Origin: an uncultured Clostridia bacterium
GTDB taxonomy: Bacteria > Bacillota > Clostridia > Oscillospirales > Ruminococcaceae
Length of the DNA: 47,342 bases
Direction of reading: 5' to 3'
NCBI GenBank assembly: GCA_947629785.1
Contig: CANRFB010000015.1
Span: forward strand, 1 to 47,342
Below, in pieces: positions 40,465 through 47,342 of this stretch (its first letter is position 1; each line of letters begins with the position of its first letter). Below the pieces are notes generated by a model. That model saw nothing but the letters and a program-made list of their open reading frames with translations. It was not told the DNA's origin and did not search any database. The position numbers and the translations under genes are program-made.

Positions 40465-41478
40465 ATGAGTAATATTAACAACTACCGCCGCGCGGTAAAA
40501 AGAGCGGCAGAAAATTGTAAGAAAGTCTTAAAGAACTTTAATTTCAAAGGGATAAACGCAGCGGCTCTGGTCTGCACAGTAATGCTTTCGGCAGCAACAG
40601 GAGCGGCATTGGCTTTCGGCGGAAACGACGCGCAGCTTGCGGCTCAGCTTACAGACGCAAAAACAGGTACAGCCGTAAAAGTCGCCATGCCCCCCAAAGA
40701 ATATGATGTAGAAATAAAAGCGGACGGCAAAAATATAGCAATAAAATGCGCGGGAACAGTAAGAGACGCGCTCAAAGCCGCAAATGTCAACGTTTACGAT
40801 GACGACCTTATTAATATCGGTTTGTCCGAACCCCTTAACCCCAACACGGAAATTGTTATCAACCGCGTTGATATTGTTGAAGAGGTTCAGGTGGAAACCA
40901 TTGATTACGCCACAAAATACCGCGAGGACGACAGCTACACTATCGGCTATTCCGAAACCGTTGTTGACGGCGAGGAGGGCGAAGTGGAAACCACTCTCAG
41001 GCACATTTATGTTGACGGCGAACTCGTTTCTTCCGCAGTTGTGGACGAGGACATTACCGAACCCGTTGACGAAGTAGTCGTAGTAGGAACAAAAGAATAC
41101 AACCCCATTGACGACATAAGCATTTCAGACATAGCCGCACCTCTCGATTTAGTCCTTGACGAAAACGGCGCGCCCCTTGATTATTCCAAGGTACTCACCG
41201 GAAAATCCTGCGCTTATTCCGCCGCACCGGGAGCTTCTACAGCAAGCGGCAGAAAAGCGGAAGTCGGCACCGTTGCGGTAAACCCCAACATTATCCCTTA
41301 CGGAACGGAACTTTATATAACCACCACGGACGGTTCAGCCGTTTACGGATATGCCGTTGCAGCCGATACGGGAACGGCGCTTATGGATAATCTTATCCTT
41401 GTTGACCTTTTCATGGGCAGCTATGAAGCAAGCTGCGACTGGGGCGCAAGAGAGGTAAATGTATACATTCTCAACTAA
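40465..41478 (+). CDS. Exported G5- and 3D-domain cell-wall protein
   Basis: 337 residues. One membrane segment or uncleaved signal at about 30-52 (INAAALVCTVMLSAATGAAL), a DUF348 ubiquitin-like repeat (80-130), a G5 domain (about 135-215, VDIVEEVQVETIDYATKYRE) and a C-terminal 3D domain (about 250-337, GTVAVNPNIIPYGTELYITT) with the three conserved Asp in AADTG, VDLFM and CDWG. This is the YabE/resuscitation-factor layout of peptidoglycan-active lytic enzymes, so it probably acts in wall turnover. GAAAGGAG precedes the ATG. The gene is framed by the two R4 palindromes. Confidence 0.88.
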   Translation: MSNINNYRRAVKRAAENCKKVLKNFNFKGINAAALVCTVMLSAATGAALAFGGNDAQLAAQLTDAKTGTAVKVAMPPKEYDVEIKADGKNIAIKCAGTVRDALKAANVNVYDDDLINIGLSEPLNPNTEIVINRVDIVEEVQVETIDYATKYREDDSYTIGYSETVVDGEEGEVETTLRHIYVDGELVSSAVVDEDITEPVDEVVVVGTKEYNPIDDISISDIAAPLDLVLDENGAPLDYSKVLTGKSCAYSAAPGASTASGRKAEVGTVAVNPNIIPYGTELYITTTDGSAVYGYAVAADTGTALMDNLILVDLFMGSYEASCDWGAREVNVYILN

Positions 41479-41519
41479 AACAACAAACATCATCTTCTGA
41501 ATATACTCCTTTTAAATAC

Positions 41520-41614
41520 TGATCCCTCATTAAAGTGTAGACAAAAAATCTGTACAAAATCCATATATGTAAGATTTTGCACAGATTTTTTGTACGCTTT
41601 ATAATCGGGGATTA
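41520..41614. repeat. R4 palindrome, right copy
   Basis: About 93 bp, GATCCCTCATT to AATCGGGGATT, diverged from the left copy in its loop (CCATATATG) but with the same arms. It lies 41 bases after the stop of the G5/3D gene, just before a terminator. Confidence 0.88.
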
Positions 41615-41617
41615 GTA

Positions 41618-41652
41618 TAAAAACTCCCCCGCATTACGCGAGGGAGTTTTTG
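41618..41652. terminator. Bidirectional terminator between the 3D-protein gene and ppdK
   Basis: AAAAACTCCC (41619-41628) pairs with GGGAGTTTTT (41642-41651), giving T-runs on both strands between the convergent genes. Confidence 0.85.
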
Positions 41653-41673
41653 TTATCTCATATTCCGGAGAAA

Positions 41674-44310
41674 TCACGCATTGTCCTTGATGGCAGCCTG
41701 TGCAGCAGCAAGACGAGCGATAGGCACACGGAAAGGTGAGCAGGATACATAATCCAGACCAATTCTGTGGCAGAACTCAACTGACGTAGGATCGCCGCCG
41801 TGCTCACCGCAGATACCGCAGTGAAGCTTAGGATTAACGGGTTTGCCGAGCTTGATAGCCATTTCCATCAGCTTGCCGACGCCTGTCTGATCCAGTTTAG
41901 CAAACGGATCATTCTCGAAGATCTTAGCGTCATAGTAAGCATTCAGGAACTTGCCTGCGTCGTCACGTGAGAAGCCGAATGTCATCTGTGTAAGGTCGTT
42001 TGTACCGAAGCAGAAGAAGTCAGCTTCCTTGGCAATATCGTCAGCAGTAAGAGCAGCACGAGGAATTTCGATCATGGTACCAACTTCATACTTGAGGTCG
42101 GAACCTGCTGCCTTGATAACTTCGTCGGCAGTTTCAACAACTACGTTCTTAACGTATTTCAGCTCCTTGACTTCGCCAACCAGCGGAATCATGATCTCAG
42201 GTTCAACGTTCCAGTCGGGGTGCTTCTTCTTAACGTTGATAGCAGCCTTGATAACAGCCTTTGTCTGCATCTTTGCGATCTCGGGATATGTTACTGCAAG
42301 ACGGCAGCCTCTGTGACCCATCATCGGGTTGAATTCGTGGAGGGAATCAATGATAGCCTTGATGGTCTCAACGGACTTGCCCTGAGCCTTTGCAAGAGCC
42401 TCAATGTCAGCTTCCTCTGTAGGAACGAATTCGTGGAGAGGAGGATCGAGGAAACGGATTGTAACAGGGTTGCCTTCGAGAGCTTCATAGAGTGCTTCAA
42501 AGTCAGCCTGCTGCATGGGTTCGATCTTAGCAAGAGCAGCTTCTCTCTCTTCAACGGTATCGGAGCAGATCATTTCACGGAAAGCAGCAATTCTCTGGGG
42601 ATCAAAGAACATATGCTCTGTACGGCAGAGACCAATGCCCTCTGCGCCCAGTTCGCGGGCTTTCTGAGCGTCCTTGGGAGTATCTGCGTTAGTTCTTACT
42701 TTAAGCTTCCTGTACTTGTCAGCCCAAGCCATAATTCTGCCGAATTCGCCTGCAATAGTAGCGTCAACAGTGGGGATCTGACCGTCATAAATATTACCTG
42801 TTGAACCGTCAATGGAGATCCAGTCGCCCTCGTGGTAGGTCTTGCCTGCCAGCTCGAACTTCTTGTTTTCTTCGTCCATTGTAATTTCGGAGCAGCCGGA
42901 AACGCAGCAAGTACCCATTCCGCGGGCAACAACAGCAGCGTGGGAAGTCATACCGCCGCGGACTGTCAGGATACCCTGAGAAGCTTTCATACCGGTAATA
43001 TCTTCAGGAGATGTTTCCAGACGAACCAGAACGACTTTCTTGCCCTGTGCTTTCCAAGCTTCCGCATCGTCAGCGGTAAATACGATCTGACCGCAGGCAG
43101 CTCCGGGGGAAGCGCCCAAGCCCTTTCCAACGGGTGTTGCGGCTTTAAGAGCCTTGGCGTCGAACTGAGGGTGAAGCAGTGTATCGAGGTTTCTGGGGTC
43201 GATCATTGCAACGGCTTCCTGCTCGGTTCTCATACCCTCGTCAACGAGGTCGCAGGCGATCTTGAGAGCAGCCTGAGCGGTTCTCTTACCGTTACGCGTC
43301 TGGAGCATATAGAGGTGACCGTGTTCAACAGTGAACTCCATATCCTGCATATCTCTGTAGTGATTTTCAAGCTTAGCGCAAACGTCCTTGAAGTCCTCAA
43401 ATGCCTTGGGGAACTTGGTAGCCATTTCGTCGATCTTCATAGGAGTACGAACGCCGGCAACAACGTCCTCGCCCTGTGCGTTTGTGAGGAATTCGCCCAT
43501 GAGTTTCTTTTCGCCTGTAGCGGGGTCACGGGTAAATGCAACGCCTGTTCCGCAGTCGTCGCCCATGTTTCCGAATGCCATGGACTGAACGTTAACGGCA
43601 GTACCCCAGGAATAAGGAATGTCGTTGTCGCGGCGGTAAACGTTTGCACGGGGGTTGTCCCATGAACGGAAAACTGCCTTTACAGCGCCCATGAGCTGTT
43701 CCTTGGGATCGGAGGGGAAATCGGAACCGATCTTGGATTTATATTCAGCCTTGAACTGGTTAGCAAGTTCTTTCAGATCGTCGGCAGTAAGTTCAACGTC
43801 CTGCTTAACGCCTTTCTTAGCCTTCATTTCGTCAATGAGCTGCTCGAAGTATTTCTTGCCGACTTCCATAACTACGTCGGAATACATCTGGATAAATCTT
43901 CTGTAGCAGTCCCAAGCCCAACGGGGGTTATTGGATTTTTCAGCAATAACGTTAACAACTTCCTCGTTAAGACCAAGGTTAAGAATGGTGTCCATCATAC
44001 CGGGCATTGAAGCTCTTGCGCCGGAACGTACCGATACCAACAGCGGGTTTTCCTTATCTCCGAATTTCTTGCCTGTGATCTTTTCCATCTTGCCGATGTA
44101 CTCGTTGATCTCGGCGAATATCTCGTCATTGATCTTTCTTCCGTCCTCGTAGTACTGTGTGCAGGCTTCAGTTGTAATGGTGAAACCCTGCGGAACTCTT
44201 TCCGCGCCGAATATCTTGGTCATTTCAGCGAGGTTAGCGCCCTTACCGCCGAGGAGTTCTCTCATATCGGCATTACCTTCCGAAAAGAGATAACAATATT
44301 TTTTTGCCAT
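41674..44310 (-). CDS. ppdK: Pyruvate, phosphate dikinase
   Basis: 878 residues. Interconverts pyruvate + ATP + Pi and phosphoenolpyruvate + AMP + PPi; in anaerobes it often works in glycolysis with PPi. N-terminal ATP-grasp (YLFSEGNADMRELLGGKGAN), the phosphohistidine domain GGMTSHAAVVARGMGTCCVS and a C-terminal PEP-binding barrel (GICGEHGGDPTSVEFCHRIG, with the catalytic Cys region CGICG) are complete. GGAGGT precedes the ATG at 44310. Possible -10 boxes are at 44398-44393 and 44370-44365 without good -35 elements. Confidence 0.97.
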   Translation of the reverse strand: MAKKYCYLFSEGNADMRELLGGKGANLAEMTKIFGAERVPQGFTITTEACTQYYEDGRKINDEIFAEINEYIGKMEKITGKKFGDKENPLLVSVRSGARASMPGMMDTILNLGLNEEVVNVIAEKSNNPRWAWDCYRRFIQMYSDVVMEVGKKYFEQLIDEMKAKKGVKQDVELTADDLKELANQFKAEYKSKIGSDFPSDPKEQLMGAVKAVFRSWDNPRANVYRRDNDIPYSWGTAVNVQSMAFGNMGDDCGTGVAFTRDPATGEKKLMGEFLTNAQGEDVVAGVRTPMKIDEMATKFPKAFEDFKDVCAKLENHYRDMQDMEFTVEHGHLYMLQTRNGKRTAQAALKIACDLVDEGMRTEQEAVAMIDPRNLDTLLHPQFDAKALKAATPVGKGLGASPGAACGQIVFTADDAEAWKAQGKKVVLVRLETSPEDITGMKASQGILTVRGGMTSHAAVVARGMGTCCVSGCSEITMDEENKKFELAGKTYHEGDWISIDGSTGNIYDGQIPTVDATIAGEFGRIMAWADKYRKLKVRTNADTPKDAQKARELGAEGIGLCRTEHMFFDPQRIAAFREMICSDTVEEREAALAKIEPMQQADFEALYEALEGNPVTIRFLDPPLHEFVPTEEADIEALAKAQGKSVETIKAIIDSLHEFNPMMGHRGCRLAVTYPEIAKMQTKAVIKAAINVKKKHPDWNVEPEIMIPLVGEVKELKYVKNVVVETADEVIKAAGSDLKYEVGTMIEIPRAALTADDIAKEADFFCFGTNDLTQMTFGFSRDDAGKFLNAYYDAKIFENDPFAKLDQTGVGKLMEMAIKLGKPVNPKLHCGICGEHGGDPTSVEFCHRIGLDYVSCSPFRVPIARLAAAQAAIKDNA

Positions 44311-44505
44311 TGGTATTACCTCCAAATAAAAATTTTGAACTCCGCAGCACTGTCAACGCAAAACATTATACAGTGCATACGGTCATAAACATATTATAGC
44401 AGATTTTCTTTCTATTTTCCATACGGAATAGCAGGAAATTTAAAGCACATTTTTTGTATATTTTGCACAATAAATCGCCGTTTAAAAGAAAACACCGAAA
44501 TTCTC

Positions 44506-44534
44506 TTGAAAAATTCCGTAAAATATGGCATAAT
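44506..44534 (+). promoter_or_regulatory. Promoter of glmU-prs
   Basis: TTGAAA (44506-44511), 17 bases, CATAAT (44529-44534). Confidence 0.65.
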
Positions 44535-44604
44535 ATATTGTGTATTGAATATCCCCTTAATAATTGTTTGTATACAAATCTTTATAATATCAGGTGAATT
44601 TACT

Positions 44605-46002
44605 ATGAGTAATTTATCTTCCTGTGCCGTCATTCTGGCGGGAGGACAGGGCAAACGCATGAAGTCGGAACTTCCCAAGCCGATGTTTGAAGTGCTTGGC
44701 GAACCCATGCTTGAATGGGTGGTAAGCGCCTGTGAAAAGGCGGCGGTTTCCGACCTTTGCATTGTAAAAGGCTACAACGCGCAGGTAATCGAAGATTACA
44801 TCGGCGACCGCTATACAACGGTTCTCCAGCCCCAGAGAATGGGAACGGGTCACGCCGTTATGATGGCGATCGACTGGCTGAAAGAAAGCCCCCGCATTGA
44901 TGGGAATGTGCTTATTCTCTGCGGAGACGCGCCCTTCATCAACAGCGAGACCATTACTGCCGCCCTTGAACAGCATATCCGTCAGGAAAATGCGGTAACA
45001 ATTATTACAGCCGAAGTGAACGACCCCACGGGTTACGGACGTATTCTCCGGGGGCAGAACGGCGTTACAGGCATTGTTGAGGACAAGGACGCTACCCCCG
45101 AACAGAAAGCTATCCGCGAAATAAACAGCGGCGCGTACTGGTTCAGGACGAAAGACCTCATTGACGCGCTGGGAGAGATAAAGCCCAACAATTCCCAAGG
45201 GGAATACTATCTCACCGACTCGGTATACATTCTTATAAGCGGCGGAAAACGCGCGGACGCGTACATTTCCCCCGACAAGAAAGTAGTCCTCGGGGCAAAC
45301 GACCGCAAGGCGCTGCTTATGCTGAACGACACCGCAAGGCACGCGGTGATAGAAAAACATCTTGACAATGGCGTGGAATTCCTCTGTACGGACGGAGTTT
45401 CCATAGGCAGGAACGTAAAAATAGGCGCGGGAACGAAAATTTTGCAGGGAACTATACTGCGGGGCAACACCGTTATAGGGAATGACTGCGTTATCGGTCC
45501 CAATTGTCTTATTGAAAACTGCACCGTAGGCGACGGCGTTACTCTGAACAGCGTTCAGGCATACGAGTCTGCCGTTGACGACGGCGCAAAGATAGGACCG
45601 TTCGTGCATATCCGTCCCGACAGTCACATAAAGGCAAAAGTCAAGATAGGCGATTTTGTGGAAGTGAAGAATTCCACCATCGGCGAAAGGACTTCCGTTG
45701 CGCACCTTACCTACATCGGCGACAGCGACGTGGGCGAAAACGTCAACTTCGGCTGCGGTGTGGTAACAGTCAACTATGACGGTGCAAACAAATACCGCAC
45801 AGTGATCGGCGACAACGCATTCATAGGCTGCAACACCAACCTTGTGGCTCCCGTGAAAATAGGCGCAATGGCTTACACTGCGGCGGGAACAACGGTAACA
45901 AAGGACGTTCCCGACAAGGCGCTTGCCATAGACCGGGGCGAACTTCGCTTCAAGGACGGCTTCGCGGAAAGACGTCTTAAAAACCGTCTGAACAGGAAAT
46001 AA
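44605..46002 (+). CDS. glmU: Bifunctional UDP-GlcNAc pyrophosphorylase/GlcN-1-P acetyltransferase
   Basis: 465 residues. It makes UDP-N-acetylglucosamine for peptidoglycan. N-terminal nucleotidyltransferase with LAGGQGKRMKSELPKPMFEV, QPQRMGTGHAVMM and LCGDAPF; C-terminal left-handed beta-helix with hexapeptide repeats and NFGCGVVTVNYDGANKYRTV for acetyl transfer. The ATG at 44605 has AGGTGA upstream; a longer frame begins within the promoter. Followed by prs after 55 bases, a conserved Firmicute pair. Confidence 0.96.
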   Translation: MSNLSSCAVILAGGQGKRMKSELPKPMFEVLGEPMLEWVVSACEKAAVSDLCIVKGYNAQVIEDYIGDRYTTVLQPQRMGTGHAVMMAIDWLKESPRIDGNVLILCGDAPFINSETITAALEQHIRQENAVTIITAEVNDPTGYGRILRGQNGVTGIVEDKDATPEQKAIREINSGAYWFRTKDLIDALGEIKPNNSQGEYYLTDSVYILISGGKRADAYISPDKKVVLGANDRKALLMLNDTARHAVIEKHLDNGVEFLCTDGVSIGRNVKIGAGTKILQGTILRGNTVIGNDCVIGPNCLIENCTVGDGVTLNSVQAYESAVDDGAKIGPFVHIRPDSHIKAKVKIGDFVEVKNSTIGERTSVAHLTYIGDSDVGENVNFGCGVVTVNYDGANKYRTVIGDNAFIGCNTNLVAPVKIGAMAYTAAGTTVTKDVPDKALAIDRGELRFKDGFAERRLKNRLNRK

Positions 46003-46057
46003 TTTTGCGTAAGGCAAATTTTATACAAGAAGTTAATAGTAAAGGGGATATTTAAAA

Positions 46058-47017
46058 ATGAATCTGCACGGCAAGGACATTAAAATTTTCACGGGAAACT
46101 CCAATCCCGCAGTAGCCGCCGAAATTGCAAAACAGCTGGGGCTTCCTCTGGGGCAGTCGGAAGTTGTGACCTTTTCCGACGGTGAAGTAAGCGTTTCCAT
46201 TCAGGAAAGCGTAAGGGGTTCGGACGTATTTGTGGTACAGTCCACCAGTTCTCCCGTAAACGACCACATGATGGAACTTCTTATAATGATAGACGCGTTC
46301 AAGAGGGCTTCCGCGGGACGCATCACGGCGGTAATTCCATACATGGGCTATGCACGTCAGGACAGAAAGGCAAAAGCCCGCGATCCTATTTCCGCGAAGC
46401 TTGTTGCCGACCTTATTTCGGTAGCGGGCGCGGACAGGGTGCTTTCCATGGATCTGCACTGCCCGCAGATACAGGGATTTTTCAATATTCCCGTTGACCA
46501 CCTGCTTGGCGTTCCTATCCTTGCGCCATATTTCATTGAAAAATTCGGAGACAGCAAGGACGATGTAATGGTAGTTTCCCCCGACCTTGGTTCGGTAACG
46601 AGAGCGCGGAATTTTGCACAGCGTCTGGGAGTTCCCTTTGCAATTGTTGACAAACGCCGTCAGAAAGCCAACGTTTGCGAGGTAATGAACATTATCGGCG
46701 ACGTTCGGGGCAAGAGCGTCGTTCTTGTGGACGATATGATCGACACGGCGGGAACGCTTTGCAACGCGGCAAAAGCCATCATGGAAATAGGCGGTGCAAA
46801 GGAAGTTTACGCCTGCGCGACACACGGTGTACTTTCGGGACCTGCCATTGAAAGGATCAAGAGCAGCGTTATAAAAGAACTTATCCTGCTTGACACCATT
46901 GCGCTTCCCGAAGAGAAGAAGATAGACAAGATAACCGTGCTTCCCGTTGCTCCGGTATTTGCACAGGCTATCCAGAGAATTTACGCCGACAAGCCCGTTT
47001 CAACTATTTTTAATTAA
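46058..47017 (+). CDS. prs: Ribose-phosphate pyrophosphokinase
   Basis: 319 residues. Makes PRPP from ribose-5-phosphate and ATP for nucleotide, His and Trp synthesis. DGEVSVSIQESVRGSDVFVV, the ATP-binding RQDRKAKARDPISAKLVADL, DLHCPQIQGFFNIPVDHL and the PRPP loop VVLVDDMIDTAGTLCNAAKA are intact. AAAGGGGA precedes the ATG. Confidence 0.97.
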   Translation: MNLHGKDIKIFTGNSNPAVAAEIAKQLGLPLGQSEVVTFSDGEVSVSIQESVRGSDVFVVQSTSSPVNDHMMELLIMIDAFKRASAGRITAVIPYMGYARQDRKAKARDPISAKLVADLISVAGADRVLSMDLHCPQIQGFFNIPVDHLLGVPILAPYFIEKFGDSKDDVMVVSPDLGSVTRARNFAQRLGVPFAIVDKRRQKANVCEVMNIIGDVRGKSVVLVDDMIDTAGTLCNAAKAIMEIGGAKEVYACATHGVLSGPAIERIKSSVIKELILLDTIALPEEKKIDKITVLPVAPVFAQAIQRIYADKPVSTIFN

Positions 47018-47053
47018 AATAAAAAGTGCAAAGTCCCATTCGGGACTTTGCAC
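47012..47053 (-). terminator. Terminator of 47067-47240
   Basis: GTGCAAAGTCCC (47026-47037) pairs with GGGACTTTGCAC (47042-47053), a 12-pair stem; the T-run (TTTTTATTTT) is on the minus strand. It may also block readthrough from prs. Confidence 0.8.
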
Positions 47054-47066
47054 AAACAATTTAAAC

Positions 47067-47240
47067 TTAATTTTTCTTATTGATGTTCAGATCCGATGTT
47101 ACAACACCCATTGATTCGAGTTTAGCCTTTACGACTTTTAGTTGATACTCGGTTTCCTTTTCAATATCATCAGAGCTTAATATGCGCTGCAAGTTAGTGT
47201 ATATGTCTATTAACATTGTTACAAGTTCTTTATCCGACAT
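47067..47240 (-). CDS. Small helical protein of unknown function
   Basis: 57 residues, MSDKELVTMLIDIYTNLQRI to DLNINKKN, mostly amphipathic helix with no signal peptide or membrane segment. The ATG at 47240 follows AAAGGAG; the upstream in-frame extension lacks an RBS. No family recognised; its promoter is not clear in the remaining 100 bases. Confidence 0.65.
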   Translation of the reverse strand: MSDKELVTMLIDIYTNLQRILSSDDIEKETEYQLKVVKAKLESMGVVTSDLNINKKN

Positions 47241-47342
47241 ATTTTTCACTCCTTTATAATAGTTGTTATAGCCCCGAGCAAAACACTGAAAACAAGTAAT
47301 AACACGGTTTTGCCGGGATAAAGTTTTCAAATTGTCACTATA

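Noticed and set aside
44614-46017. A 467-codon open frame antisense to glmU
   Set aside because: A shadow of glmU codon usage; no RBS or recognisable domain, whereas GlmU is unmistakable. The same holds for the long antisense frames over rpoA-rpsK, rplB, ppdK and the EF-G paralogue.

Overview
The window looks like chromosomal DNA of an anaerobic Firmicute of the class Clostridia, most likely a Ruminococcus-like member of the Oscillospiraceae. The reasons are the uninterrupted S10-spc-alpha ribosomal superoperon with map, a KOW gene, infA and rpmJ inside it, the zinc-binding uS14 and adenylate kinase, the archaeal-type prolyl-tRNA synthetase, pyruvate phosphate dikinase, strong AGGAGG ribosome-binding sites and many TTGACA-17-TATAAT promoters. 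The genus is an inference from style, not a match.

Layout. 1-1420: a mosaic of short palindromic repeats (called R1 here) around a RelB/DinJ-YoeB toxin-antitoxin operon. 1423-6795: a leftward cluster of secreted or surface proteins with near-identical signal peptides and C-terminal sorting-like tails but unrelated centres; an Rpn-type nuclease with a duplicated C-terminal tail gene sits inside it. 7002-9345: an MsmK/UgpC-type sugar ABC ATPase, an RsuA-type pseudouridine synthase and a small membrane protein. 9453-12705: a 160-bp inverted-repeat element (R2), a HEPN/MNT-like pair and a GH95 alpha-L-fucosidase. 12825-13730: a minimal anchored acidic protein and a small XRE regulator. 13801-29798: rplQ back to rpsJ, one leftward superoperon (rpsJ-rplC-D-W-B-rpsS-rplV-rpsC-rplP-rpmC-rpsQ-rplN-X-E-rpsN-H-rplF-R-rpsE-rpmD-rplO-secY-adk-map-KOW-infA-rpmJ-rpsM-K-D-rpoA-rplQ). 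Its promoter lies about 460 bases upstream of rpsJ; the leader holds an intrinsic terminator and a 35-bp hairpin tandem array. 30454-32816: a three-gene operon of a small membrane protein, proS and a lipoprotein.

32881-33589: two blocks of R1 in opposite orientation enclose a 370-bp unit with a 28-residue hydrophobic peptide, convergent consensus promoters and terminators, which I read as an unannotated type I toxin-antitoxin locus. 33747-37041: an EF-G paralogue and a CPBP membrane protease. 37382-39585: a small membrane protein, a subgroup C amidohydrolase and a class I fumarase alpha subunit without its beta partner. 39600-41650: a hairpin-rich intergenic repeat and a G5/3D cell-wall protein whose gene is bracketed by two copies of a 94-bp palindrome. 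41674-47240: ppdK (leftward), glmU-prs (rightward) and a small helical protein.

The housekeeping genes are ordinary. The most interesting material is in the surface-protein cluster, the Rpn locus with its internal start, the candidate type I toxin, the superoperon leader and the several families of structured repeats, which repeatedly abut or supply stop codons.
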